Shown one piece after another: positions 1 to 9,185 of a stretch of DNA of 64,000 nucleotides (position 1 is the stretch's first letter; each line of letters begins with the position of its first letter). The stretch is taken from positions 62,001 to 126,000 of the forward strand of contig NZ_CP136995.1 in the NCBI RefSeq assembly GCF_033110285.1, read 5' to 3'. This DNA comes from Ottowia sp. SB7-C50. GTDB taxonomy: Bacteria; Pseudomonadota; Gammaproteobacteria; Burkholderiales; Burkholderiaceae_C. Below the pieces are notes generated by a model. It was not told where the DNA came from. It worked only from the letters and a program-made list of their open reading frames with translations, and ran no database searches. The position numbers and the translations under genes are program-made.

Positions 1-1
1 C

Positions 2-616
2 AGCCCGCAGCCGCCGCAGCCGACCACCGCCTCCGCCAGCACGCCTGGCCAGGTGGTGTTTTCCAACATCCCCATAGGCGCCCAATGCACCGTCAAGGCC
101 GTCGGCTACCCCGACGCGCCCGCACCCTACGCCTGGGGCGCGGCGCCGGCCGATGCCGTGGTCACCCTCGGCGCCACGGCCGCCAGCAACACGGCCACGC
201 TGACGCGCGCGCTGTCCTTCGCCGCCGTCTATCCCCAGCCGGACAAGGGCATATTCCAACCCAACCAGGCCAGCACACCGGTGGTCAACGTGACCGCCAA
301 CGACTTCGTCAACGGCGCGCCAGCCGCGCTCGGCACTGGCGGCAACGCCACGGTGAGCCCGGTCGGCAGTTGGCCGGCTGGCTTCACGCTCGATCCGCAG
401 ACCGGCGCGGTCAACGTCGCCCCATCCGCGCCCGCCACGCCGCAGGTGCTGAGCTACGAACTGTGCGATCGCCTCGTGCCCGCCCATTGCACGCGCACGA
501 CCGTGACCCTCACGCCCGCCGTCACCGCCGTGCCGGCACTCGGCCCCTGGAGCTTGCTGGGGCTGTTGGGCCTGCTGGCCGCCACCGGCGCGCTGCGGCG
601 CCAGCGCCGCAGCTGA
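2..616 (+). CDS. IPTL-CTERM-like surface protein, C-terminal part (gene begins before window)
   Basis: The reading frame is open from the first bases, so the gene starts upstream. The visible part has beta-rich repeats ending in a bacterial Ig/cadherin-like segment (around TANDFVNG and DPQTGAVNV), typical of large secreted Burkholderiales proteins. The tail has the tripartite sorting layout: VPALGPWS, a hydrophobic stretch LLGLLGLLAATGA, then RRQRRS. This is a variant of the IPTL-CTERM signal (usual motif IPTLSEWG). The protein is inferred to be exported and processed at the membrane. Its role is unknown. A second protein of this class lies at 6325-7536. Confidence 0.75.
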   Translation, partial: SPQPPQPTTASASTPGQVVFSNIPIGAQCTVKAVGYPDAPAPYAWGAAPADAVVTLGATAASNTATLTRALSFAAVYPQPDKGIFQPNQASTPVVNVTANDFVNGAPAALGTGGNATVSPVGSWPAGFTLDPQTGAVNVAPSAPATPQVLSYELCDRLVPAHCTRTTVTLTPAVTAVPALGPWSLLGLLGLLAATGALRRQRRS

Positions 617-726
617 TTGCCGTCAACAAGCGCTTTTTTTGCCGTCCTCCAGCACGGGTGCGACCGCACCCGCCGAGGACGCCTGGCGCACAATGTGTGG
701 CATCTGCTTTAGCTTGTTTCTGCACC

Positions 727-1851
727 ATGTCCACTCTGTTTTCATCCACCCGCGTCGGCGCCATCGAAGTCGCCAACCGCGTCGTCATGGCCCCGCTCAC
801 GCGCAACCGCGCGCCCGAAGGCATTCCCACCGCGCTGATGGCCGAGTACTACGCCCAGCGCGCCGACCCGGTGACGGGCGCCGGCCTGATCGTGAGCGAA
901 GCCACCGCCATCAGCCCGCAGGCTCAGGGCTATGCGGACGTGCCGGGCCTGTACGGCACCGAGCAGCTCGACGGCTGGAAGAAAGTCACCCAGGCCGTGC
1001 ACGCGCAGGGCGGCAAGATCGTCTGCCAGCTGTGGCACGTGGGCCGCGTGTCGCACCACCTGCTGCAGCCGCACAACGCCGACCCGGTGGCGCCGTCGCC
1101 CATCCGCGCCGAAACCAAGACCTACCTCATCGACAAGGACGGCAGCGGCCACTTCGTGCCCACCAGCCTGCCGCGCGCGCTGCACCGGCATGAGATTCCG
1201 CCCATCGTGCACGACTACGCCGCCGCCGCGCGCAACGCCGTCAAGTCGGCCGGCTTTGACGGCGTCGAAATCCACGGCGCCAACGGCTACCTGCTGGACC
1301 AGTTTCTGAAAACCGGCGCCAACCAGCGCACCGACGACTACGGCGGCAGCATCAGGAACCGCGCCCGGCTGATGCTGGAAGTCACGCGCGCCGTGGTCGA
1401 CGCCGTGGGCCACGACCGCGTGGGCATCCGCCTGTCGCCCGTCACGCCCGCCAACGACATCGTCGACGCCGACCCGCAGCCGCTGTTCGACTACCTGCTG
1501 CGCCAGCTGGCGCCGCTGGGCCTGGCCTACGTGCACGTCATCGAAGGCGCCACCGGCGGCCCGCGCGAGGTCGAAGGCCGCCCGTTCGACTACGCCAAGG
1601 CCAAGCAGGCCTACCGCGACGCCGGCGGGCGCGGCGCGTGGATGGTGAACAACGGCTACGACCCGCGGCTGGCCGAAGACGCCATCGAAAGCGGCCGCGC
1701 CGACCTGGTCGCCTTCGGCAAGGCCTTCATCTGCATGCCCGACCTGACCGAACGCATCCGCCGCGGCGGCCCGTTCCAGGGGCTGGACAAGGCCACCATG
1801 TACGGCGGCGGCGCCAAGGGCTATACCGACTACCCGGCGCTGGCCGACTGA
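727..1851 (+). CDS. nemA: Old Yellow Enzyme family NADH:flavin oxidoreductase (NemA-like)
   Basis: This 374-residue FMN-dependent TIM-barrel ene-reductase would reduce activated C=C or nitro/maleimide groups with NAD(P)H. Visible family motifs are the N-terminal NRVVMAPLTRNRA, CQLWHVGRVS (binding-site His), FDGVEIHGANGYLLDQF with the H-x-x-N substrate/flavin pair, TDDYGGSIRNRARL, and the C-terminal phosphate-binding FGKAFICMPDL. Length fits NemA/OYE. The ATG at 727 is chosen because homology begins at once (LFSSTRVGAIEVANRV). The gene is followed by a hairpin terminator made from a Comamonadaceae repeat. The actual substrate is not deducible; the symbol marks the subfamily. Confidence 0.9.
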   Translation: MSTLFSSTRVGAIEVANRVVMAPLTRNRAPEGIPTALMAEYYAQRADPVTGAGLIVSEATAISPQAQGYADVPGLYGTEQLDGWKKVTQAVHAQGGKIVCQLWHVGRVSHHLLQPHNADPVAPSPIRAETKTYLIDKDGSGHFVPTSLPRALHRHEIPPIVHDYAAAARNAVKSAGFDGVEIHGANGYLLDQFLKTGANQRTDDYGGSIRNRARLMLEVTRAVVDAVGHDRVGIRLSPVTPANDIVDADPQPLFDYLLRQLAPLGLAYVHVIEGATGGPREVEGRPFDYAKAKQAYRDAGGRGAWMVNNGYDPRLAEDAIESGRADLVAFGKAFICMPDLTERIRRGGPFQGLDKATMYGGGAKGYTDYPALAD

Positions 1852-1867
1852 AGCTCCTGTTTTGATA

Positions 1868-1907
1868 GCTGCTTGCCCTTGTCCAGCAAGCGCTAGCAGC
1901 GTTTTTT
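1868..1907 (+). terminator. Repeat-derived hairpin terminator after the Old Yellow Enzyme gene
   Basis: GCTGCTTGCCCTTG and CAAGCGCTAGCAGC form a 14-bp stem with imperfect pairing around a five-base loop, followed by GTTTTTT. The same sequence is a copy of the ATAGCTGC/GCGCTTG repeat found throughout the window, so here the repeat seems to serve as a Rho-independent terminator. Confidence 0.65.
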
Positions 1908-1950
1908 GATAGACCCTGCATCACCTGTTTGCCAGGTACAGATTCAACAG

Positions 1951-2060
1951 CCGGACGCAGAGGACGCAAAAATTTCGCAGAGCACGCAGAAAAAACCAAA
2001 AAAATCTTTTGGCTGTTTCTTTTGCGTCCTCTGCGAATCCTTTGCGTCCTCTGCGTCCGG
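1951..2060. repeat. 110-bp inverted-repeat element, copy A
   Basis: Perfect 20-bp terminal inverted repeats lie at 1951-1970 and 2041-2060, each starting or ending with CCGGACGCAGAGGACG or its complement. They are built from a short tandem unit (GACGCAGAG). The interior is AT-rich with A and T runs. Related copies lie at 27583-27694, 29661-29763 and 38146-38318, all at intergenic 3' ends of genes. It has no coding capacity of its own, and open frames through it are artefacts of the tandem unit. Confidence 0.85.
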
Positions 2061-2162
2061 TATTGGGATTTCGGTTTCCGGCTGTCTCCGGGAATCTCCG
2101 ACTGTCCACACTCCGCGCGTTGCGGTTTCATCGTCGCTTGCTGATTCCACCCAGGCCCGCCC

Positions 2163-3035
2163 ATGACCCGCATCCTCCGCTTTGCCGCTTTCACCCTCGC
2201 GCCGCTGGCGCTGGCCGCCCTGGTGGCCGGCTGCGCCGCGCCGACGCCCGCACCGAAGGCCGCCGCCGCGCCGGTCGGTGAAATCAAGGGCACGGCCTGG
2301 GCGCACACGCCGCAGTCGCTGGCCGCCAGCGTGCAGAACGCCGCCGTGGTGCTGCCCGCGCAGGCCACGGGCGGCACCGTCTACTCCGGAAAGTGGAGCG
2401 CCATCCCCGCGTCCACCAAGGGGCCCGTGCCGGTGGTTCTATTCCTGCACGGCTCGTCGGGGCTGGGCTTGAAAGCGATTGGCGACTGGCAGCAGTGGCT
2501 GGCCGCGCAGGGCATCGCCAGCGTGGCGCCCGACTCGTTTGCGCTGCCCGACCACGTGACCTACAAGTCGCCCATCGACAAGGCCAGCTACGAGCGCATC
2601 CACGCCCTGCGTGCCAGCGAAATCGCGCCGGCGCTGGCGGCGATCCAGGCCGCGCCGTGGGCCGACCGCACGCGCCTGGTGCTGGCCGGCACCAGCGAAG
2701 GCGCGGTGCCTGTCGCCCGCTACACGGGCAAGGAATTCGCCGCGCGCCTGCTGTTTGCCTGGAGCTGCGAGCCGAACTACTTCGTCACCGAGCCGCGCAA
2801 CGCCTTTGAGCCCGACAAGCCGGTGCTCAACGTCATCAGCAGCGTCGACCCGTTCTTCTCGCCCAGCAACACCTGGCTGGGCAACGCGCAGGCCAAGGGC
2901 TCGTGCGCCGACGCGCTGAAGGACCACAAGAACGCCGTGATCGCCCTCATCCCCGGCGCGCCGCACACGCTGCTGACGCTGCCGCCGGTGCAGGCGGTGA
3001 CGGGCGGCTTTCTGCGCAGCGTGCTGGCGCGCTGA
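2163..3035 (+). CDS. Lipoprotein with alpha/beta-hydrolase (dienelactone hydrolase-like) domain
   Basis: The product has 290 residues. The N-terminus is a lipoprotein signal (LAALVAGC, lipidated Cys near residue 24) followed by a Pro/Ala-rich linker. The hydrolase core shows VVLFLHGSSGLG (oxyanion loop) and VLAGTSEGAV, a G-x-S-x-G nucleophile elbow with Ser. A C-terminal PGAPHTLL supplies the likely catalytic His, and an Asp in SSVDPFF is plausible as the acid. It is inferred to be an envelope-anchored serine hydrolase; the substrate is unknown. It converges with fghA (4-bp gap). The ATG at 2163 is the natural start because the signal peptide begins there. Confidence 0.75.
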   Translation: MTRILRFAAFTLAPLALAALVAGCAAPTPAPKAAAAPVGEIKGTAWAHTPQSLAASVQNAAVVLPAQATGGTVYSGKWSAIPASTKGPVPVVLFLHGSSGLGLKAIGDWQQWLAAQGIASVAPDSFALPDHVTYKSPIDKASYERIHALRASEIAPALAAIQAAPWADRTRLVLAGTSEGAVPVARYTGKEFAARLLFAWSCEPNYFVTEPRNAFEPDKPVLNVISSVDPFFSPSNTWLGNAQAKGSCADALKDHKNAVIALIPGAPHTLLTLPPVQAVTGGFLRSVLAR

Positions 3036-3039
3036 GGCG

Positions 3040-3870
3040 TCAGCGCAGCGCCTTCGCGTGGTGCGCGAAGTGGTCGCCGATGAAGCTGGCGATGAAGTAG
3101 TAGCTGTGATCGTAGCCCGGCTGCAGGCGCAGCGTGAGCGGGTGGCCGGCTTTTTCGCAGGCGGCCTTGAGCAGCTCGGGCTTGAGCTGGCCCGCCAGAA
3201 ACTCGTCGCCCTCGCCCTGATCGACCAGCAGCGGCAAGCGCTCCTTGGCCGATGCGATCAGCTCCACGGTGTCGTGCGGCTTCCACGCCGCCACGTCGTC
3301 GCCCAGGTAGGCCTTGAACGCCTTCTGGCCCCAGGGCACCTGGGTGGGCGCGACGATGGGGGAGAACGCGCTCACGCTTTGATAGCGGCCGGGGTGGCGC
3401 AGCGCTAGCGTCAGTGCGCCGTGGCCGCCCATGCTGTGGCCAAAGATGCCGCGCGCCCGCGTGGCGGGAAAGTGCTGCTCGATCAGCGCGGGCAGTTCTT
3501 GCACCACATAGTCTTCCATGCGGAAATGCGGCGCCCAGGGCTGCTGCGTGGCGTTCAGGTAAAAGCCCGCGCCCTGGCCCAGGTCGTAGGCGTCGTCGTT
3601 GGCCACGCCTTCGCCGCGCGGGCTGGTGTCGGGCGCGACGATGATGAGGTTGTGCTCGGCGCCGAAGGGTTGCGCGCCGGCCTTGGTGATGAAGTTCTGC
3701 TCGGTGCAGGTCAGGCCCGACAGCCAGTACACCACCGGGCACTTTTCGCCCGCCAGCGCTTTCGGCGGCAGGTAGACGCCGACTTTCATGTCGGTGCCGG
3801 TGCTGCGGCTGGCGTGCTGCCACACTTCCTGGCGGCCGCCGAAACTGGCGTGGTGTTCGATGCGCTGCAT
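3040..3870 (-). CDS. fghA: S-formylglutathione hydrolase
   Basis: This esterase hydrolyses S-formylglutathione to formate and glutathione, the last step of glutathione-dependent formaldehyde oxidation. The 276-residue protein has the family N-terminus (QRIEHHASFGG), CPVVYWLSGLTCTEQNF (oxyanion region), GHSMGGHGALTLAL as nucleophile elbow, DQGEGDEFL (acid) and PGYDHSYYFIASFI with the catalytic His. The ATG at 3870 follows AAAGGAG at good spacing; an upstream in-frame start would add a non-homologous extension read from a repeat. It is the promoter-distal gene of frmR-frmA-gfa-fghA, separated from gfa by a hairpin. Confidence 0.95.
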   Translation of the reverse strand: MQRIEHHASFGGRQEVWQHASRSTGTDMKVGVYLPPKALAGEKCPVVYWLSGLTCTEQNFITKAGAQPFGAEHNLIIVAPDTSPRGEGVANDDAYDLGQGAGFYLNATQQPWAPHFRMEDYVVQELPALIEQHFPATRARGIFGHSMGGHGALTLALRHPGRYQSVSAFSPIVAPTQVPWGQKAFKAYLGDDVAAWKPHDTVELIASAKERLPLLVDQGEGDEFLAGQLKPELLKAACEKAGHPLTLRLQPGYDHSYYFIASFIGDHFAHHAKALR

Positions 3871-3892
3871 GGATCGACTCCTTTCGATAGCT

Positions 3893-3937
3893 ATAAAAAA
3901 AGAAGCTGCCGGCGCTTGCACATCAAGCGCTGGCAGC
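3893..3937 (-). terminator. Repeat-derived hairpin with T tract between gfa and fghA
   Basis: GCTGCCGGCGCTTG (3905-3918) pairs with CAAGCGCTGGCAGC (3924-3937) with one mismatch. On the minus strand it is followed by TTCTTTTTTTATAG, so it resembles a Rho-independent terminator inside the formaldehyde operon. It may reduce fghA transcription relative to gfa. The sequence belongs to the same Comamonadaceae repeat family seen at many gene ends in this window. Confidence 0.55.
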
Positions 3938-3955
3938 CGGTTTTTACCTGAACAA

Positions 3956-4528
3956 TCAGGCGACGTAAGTGCCCTTGGCCTTGGCCGCGTGGGTGGCCAG
4001 GGCGTCCATCAGCGGCGGGTTCAGGCAGTCGTAGGTTTCCAGCCCCTTGGCCTTCAGGCCGGCGCGCACGTTGTCCATCTGGCTGGCGGGCGTGCCGCCT
4101 TCGATGCACGACGAGACGAACGCGGCAAAGCCGGCCGGCGCCCAGCCGTCATCGCTGGACAGTTCGGTGTGGATGAAGTCCAGCCCGTAGAACGGGTGGC
4201 CCGTATTTTCGATGCGGCCGAACATGTGCGTGCCGCAGGCGCTGCAGGCGTGGCGCTGGATGGCGGCGGACGCGTCGACCACCTTCAGCTTCTCGCCGTG
4301 CGCCGTCACCGTGACCTTGTCGCGCGGCACCACACCGACCACCGACAGGTGGGCGCCGGCGGGCTTCCAGCACTTGGTGCAGCCGCAGGCGTGGTTGTGC
4401 GCCACCTGGCTGTCCACGCGCACTTCGACCTGATCGCTGGCGCAGCGGCACTTGAGCGTGCCGCCGGCAAAGCCGTCCTTGGCGGGCTTGAGGCCGTTGT
4501 CGATGCTGGGATGAAGCGAAACGCCCAT
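3956..4528 (-). CDS. gfa: Glutathione-dependent formaldehyde-activating enzyme (S-(hydroxymethyl)glutathione synthase)
   Basis: Gfa is a Zn protein reported to promote condensation of formaldehyde with glutathione, giving the substrate of FrmA. The 190-residue length is normal. Zn-ligand cysteines are visible as LKCRCAS (C-x-C), [10 protein letters not shown] and [23 protein letters not shown] and a C-terminal [17 protein letters not shown] are also family features. The start at 4528 follows GAGGAGAC at proper spacing; the upstream in-frame extension is rejected. The position between frmA and fghA fits the three-step pathway. Confidence 0.95.
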   Translation of the reverse strand: MGVSLHPSIDNGLKPAKDGFAGGTLKCRCASDQVEVRVDSQVAHNHACGCTKCWKPAGAHLSVVGVVPRDKVTVTAHGEKLKVVDASAAIQRHACSACGTHMFGRIENTGHPFYGLDFIHTELSSDDGWAPAGFAAFVSSCIEGGTPASQMDNVRAGLKAKGLETYDCLNPPLMDALATHAAKAKGTYVA

Positions 4529-4692
4529 TTTTTGTCTCCTCGTCGAACCGCGCGGATCGGCCGCGCACCGTAATTCCGTTCGTGTCTTCAAAAGGCCGCG
4601 GAGCAGGCCACGCGCGGCAGCCGCGGAAGGGCTTGGCCCGCCCGCTGGCTGCGTCCCCCTTCAGGGGGAAGGCGCGCCAGCGCCACAGGGGG

Positions 4693-5820
<1,128 letters not shown>

Positions 5821-6120
5821 TTATTTCAGGTAGGTCTTGACGATGGACACCGTCTCGTCGATGGCGGCGTGCACGCGCGCATGCTCGGAATCGGGCGCGT
5901 CCGAGCCATCGCAATCCGCGTGGCCGAAGCTTTCGTACAGATGCCCTTCCAGCACGTCGGCCATCAGCCCGTTGACCGCGCCACGCATGGCCGCCAGTTG
6001 CTGCAGCACCGGGCCGCAGTCGGCGCCTTCCGCAATGGTGCGCTCCAGCGCCTCGGCCTGGCCACGGATGCGGCGCAGACGGGTGATGGCGCGTTTCTTG
6101 TCTTCGGGGGAATGGGGCAT
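5821..6120 (-). CDS. frmR: Formaldehyde-responsive repressor FrmR (CsoR/RcnR family)
   Basis: This 99-residue all-helical DUF156 repressor shows the FrmR sensing residues: Pro2, Cys35 in GADCGPVLQQLAA, and His60 in LEGHLYESF. By family knowledge, formaldehyde bridges the N-terminal Pro and Cys of adjacent subunits and releases DNA. The basic N-terminal helix RAITRLRRIRGQAEALER is the family signature. It is the first gene of the formaldehyde operon, and an RcnR-type operator lies 16 bp upstream of its start, so autoregulation is very likely. Confidence 0.93.
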   Translation of the reverse strand: MPHSPEDKKRAITRLRRIRGQAEALERTIAEGADCGPVLQQLAAMRGAVNGLMADVLEGHLYESFGHADCDGSDAPDSEHARVHAAIDETVSIVKTYLK

Positions 6121-6136
6121 GGTGCTAGAGCCTTGA

Positions 6137-6152
6137 TACTAAGGGGGAGTTT
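6137..6152 (-). promoter_or_regulatory. FrmR/RcnR-type operator over the frm operon promoter
   Basis: TACTAAGGGGGAGTTT has the TACT-G-tract-AGT layout known for RcnR/FrmR operators. On the minus strand a TTGACC at 6172-6177 lies 18 bp from TAAACT (6148-6153), so the operator would overlap the -10 of the frmR promoter. This agrees with repression of frmR-frmA-gfa-fghA in the absence of formaldehyde. Confidence 0.65.
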
Positions 6153-6324
6153 AAATCGCCCGGCGTTTGCTGGTCAATCCGTGTAAATCAACTCGCCACC
6201 CACAACCTAAACGAGCCTGCCACCGCGCGCAAGGATCACAGCCAGCACGCGACGGGTTAACCCTTGGCAACACCCCTACCACTTTCGGCTACATTTTGGC
6301 CAACATACTTATAGGGGTTACAGC

Positions 6325-7536
6325 ATGACACGAGGCCGCGATATGAAGTGGGCGGGATGGGCTCTGGCGTTGGTGTGGGGCATGGGACACGGGTTTCACG
6401 CATCTGCAGCGACCGTGACGACGCCAGCGGGCACGATCACGGGCGCCAACGATGCTGCCGTGACGGATGCCTGGTATCGCACCAACGTTCGCAGCGGTGG
6501 CACCACCGGCATCACGGCTGACTACCCGCGCAGCGGAAACGGTTCGGCCTATCTGTACGGCATCGGCACGGGCAGTCCGAGCCCGGACAAGGCGGACTGG
6601 AAATACGTCAGCTCGGCCCCCACCGGCTTCGGCCCGCTCAGCCAGCTGACGGCCCTGAGCTACGACTGGTACCGCGACGGCAGCAGCACCGTACCGGACC
6701 ACTTCCATCCTTCCGTGCGCATCACCCTGCAGGACGCGACAGATCCCGCCATCCGTCGCCGGTTGATTTTCGAACTGGCCTACAACCCGGCCGTCGCGCC
6801 TGTCGCCACCAACGCCTGGGTGACCCAGCCCGTGACCGACGCGTCCGTGGTCTGGAACACGGGCAACTCGTACCCCACCTTGGGCGCGTGCAAGGCCGCC
6901 ACCGCGGCCACCGATTGCGATGGCGTGCTCGGCAGCGACCTGGTCATCGGACTGGAGTTCGGCATCGGATCAGGTTGGGCAAGAACGGCCACCGAGTTCT
7001 TCAAAGGCGCGGTCGACAACGTCGTGCTGACCATGAACGGCCAGGAAGTGCTCAACGCCAATTTCGAGCTGCCGCCGCAGGCCACGGTAGCCTGCGCGCC
7101 GCCCACGCTGTCCGACGCCACGGCCGAAGTGTCCACGTGCACGGTGACGTTGACGGCTGCGGCGTCCGCGGGCGGCCTGCCGGTCACCCTCACGCCTCCC
7201 ACCGCTGACGCACGCTTCACGACGACCTGTGCATCGCCGATCACCATCGCCGAAGGCCAGACCACCGCCACATGCACCATCACATCTGTCGCCAATACCG
7301 CCGTGGGCGACGGCGACGCCGTGGTGACCCTGGCCCTGGCGGAAGGGACTGGGTACGTGCTGGGCACACCCTCGTCGGCCACCGTGACAATCCAGGACAA
7401 GTCGGTGGCAACGCCGACGCCGACCGAACCTCGCACGCCGGTTTCAGTGCCGACGCTGTCTGAATTCGGTCTGGCTGCCCTCGCCGCAGCACTGGGCGCA
7501 AGTGCCATGGTGCGCCGTCGCCGCCGCAAGGCCTGA
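6325..7536 (+). CDS. IPTL-CTERM sorted exported protein, function unknown
   Basis: The product has 403 residues. The N-terminal signal peptide is MKWAGWALALVWGMG..HASA, preceded by six residues if the ATG at 6325 is used; AGGGG at 6313-6317 favours that start. The middle has no recognised enzyme motif. A cysteine-containing Ig-like segment (around CAPPTLSDATAEVSTCTVTL) precedes the tail. The tail is a clear IPTL-CTERM signal: VPTLSEFG, a hydrophobic helix LAALAAALGASAM, then VRRRRRKA. It is inferred to be membrane-processed or surface-displayed. A strong terminator follows. ACCCCTA (6272-6278) can pair with TAGGGGT (6312-6318) across the ribosome-binding site. Confidence 0.75.
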   Translation: MTRGRDMKWAGWALALVWGMGHGFHASAATVTTPAGTITGANDAAVTDAWYRTNVRSGGTTGITADYPRSGNGSAYLYGIGTGSPSPDKADWKYVSSAPTGFGPLSQLTALSYDWYRDGSSTVPDHFHPSVRITLQDATDPAIRRRLIFELAYNPAVAPVATNAWVTQPVTDASVVWNTGNSYPTLGACKAATAATDCDGVLGSDLVIGLEFGIGSGWARTATEFFKGAVDNVVLTMNGQEVLNANFELPPQATVACAPPTLSDATAEVSTCTVTLTAAASAGGLPVTLTPPTADARFTTTCASPITIAEGQTTATCTITSVANTAVGDGDAVVTLALAEGTGYVLGTPSSATVTIQDKSVATPTPTEPRTPVSVPTLSEFGLAALAAALGASAMVRRRRRKA

Positions 7537-7554
7537 CGCTGCGTTGCCTCCACG

Positions 7555-7590
7555 ACAGCCTGGCAGGCCGTCCTGCCAGGCTGTTTTGTT
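7555..7590 (+). terminator. Strong Rho-independent terminator
   Basis: ACAGCCTGGCAGG (7555-7567) and CCTGCCAGGCTGT (7572-7584) form a perfect 13-bp stem with a four-base loop, followed by a T-rich run. It ends the IPTL-CTERM gene transcript. Confidence 0.92.
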
Positions 7591-7775
7591 TGCACCGCTT
7601 GCAGGTGCAACGCACTGACCGCAGTCGCCCCGCGCGACCAAAGACCGCTCACAAGCCTGCGGCGGCAGATGACACGGCGATGTCATTCGCGTGGCGTATA
7701 AACGCCATCTGCTGAATCACCCCCCGGCAAGCTTGGCGCTTTTTTGTTGCCGGGCGCTGTTGTGCATCACCCGTC

Positions 7776-9135
7776 ATGCCGCCCCGTTTTTCCCTGCGTG
7801 CTCGCCGGATGACCGCTTTCTTCGCGGCCGCATGGCTCGTGGGCGGCTCGGCACTCGCCGCCGACGCCGGCACCGATGTTGCGCCCGACGAAGAATCGAA
7901 CCTGCACGGCCAGGCCACCTATATCCGCCAGTTCAAGCCGTCATTCCCATCGCCTTACGCGGGGCCGCACAGCCTGAAGGGCGAGCGCGAGGCCAGTTAT
8001 TCGGTCACCGCCAGCGTCTTCGCCGGCTGGCGGCCGTGGGCGGGCGGCGAGGTGTACTTCAACCCCGAGCTCGCCCGCGGACAGCCGCTGTCGGGGTTGA
8101 ACGGCCGTGGGGGGCTTTACCAACGGCGAGATGGCGCGCTCGTCGGGGCCGCACCTGCGGCTGTACCGGGCGCGGCTGTTCGTGCGCCAGACCTGGGGCA
8201 CGGGTGGCGGGCGCGAGGTGCGCGAATCCGGCCCCAACCAGTTGGGCGGCGCGGTGGACAAGGACCGTTGGGTGCTGACCGCCGGCAACCTGTCGGTGAC
8301 CGACATCTTCGACAACAACGCCTACAACCACGACCCACGCACGCAGTTCCTCAACTGGTCGCTGCTGACGCACGGCGCCTACGACTTCGCCGCCGACGCG
8401 CGCGGCTACAGCTGGGGCGTGGCGCTGGAGCGCTACTGGGGCGACTGGGCGCTGCGCGCGGGCCGCTTCATCCAGCCGGTGCAGCCCAACCAGCAATCGC
8501 TGGACCTGCGCGTGCTGCAGCACTATGGCGACCAGATCGAGCTGGAGCGCGGCCACACGCTGCTGGGCGACGAGCGCCCGGGCCGCGTGCGCCTGCTGGC
8601 GTTTCGCAACCGCGCGGTGATGACGCGCTACGACGACGCGCTGGCGCTGGCCGCGCGCACCGGCGGCGTGCCCAGCCTGGACGCGGCGCGCGGCGGGGCG
8701 CAGGTCAAGTACGGCTTCGGCCTCAACGTCGAGCAGGCGGTGAGCGCCCACGTGGGCCTGTTTGCGCGCGCCAGCTGGGCCGACGGCGGCACAGAGACCT
8801 ATGCCTTCACCGAAATCGACCGCTCCGTCTCGGCCGGCGCACTGGTGCAGGGCGGCGCGTGGCAGCGCCCCAGCGACACGCTGGGCATCGGCTGGGCGCG
8901 CAACAGCCTGTCGCGCGCGCACCGGCAGTACCTGGCCGCGGGCGGCATGGGCTTCTTCCTGGGCGACGGCAAACTCAACTACCGGCCCGAGCAGGTGCTG
9001 GAACTGTTCTACCACCTGCGCCTGCACAAGCACCTGGACATGGCGCTGAACTGGCAGCACATCCGCCACCCCGGCTACAACGCCGACCGCGGGCCGGTCA
9101 ATTTCTACGCGCTGCGGTTGCATGCGAGTTTTTGA
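7776..9135 (+). pseudogene. Carbohydrate-porin-like (OprB-type) outer-membrane protein, frameshifted
   Basis: Two frames together make one porin of about 450 residues. The first (7776 to about 8106) gives a signal peptide ending GGSALA and HGQATYIRQFKPSF..LARGQPLSG. The second (from about 8107) continues GGFTNGEMARSSGPHL and runs to a C-terminal LHASF, the terminal Phe of outer-membrane barrels. Motifs such as GNLSVTDIFDNNAY and QFLNWSLLTHGAYD are typical of the OprB/carbohydrate porin family. The break is one extra base at GGCCGTGGGGGG (8103-8112). Either the gene is dead or the base is a sequence error. The start may also be the ATG at 7809. Solutes are unknown. Confidence 0.75.
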
Positions 9136-9185
9136 AGATCTTTCTGGCCCACGCGCTTGATAGACGAGCGCAGGTCGCTATCAAT
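9136..9185. repeat. Comamonadaceae ATAGC/GCGCTTG repeat copy
   Basis: CACGCGCTTGATAGACGAGCGCAGGTCGCTATCAATTC (in parts) is a degenerate copy of the window-wide repeat, lying between the convergent porin gene and the outer-membrane protein gene. The imperfect dyad could serve as a bidirectional terminator. Confidence 0.6.

Noticed and set aside
1906-2166. Small Cys/Phe-rich ORFs within the inverted-repeat elements
   Set aside because: They come from the GACGCAGAG tandem unit, occur on both strands, and lack ribosome-binding sites.
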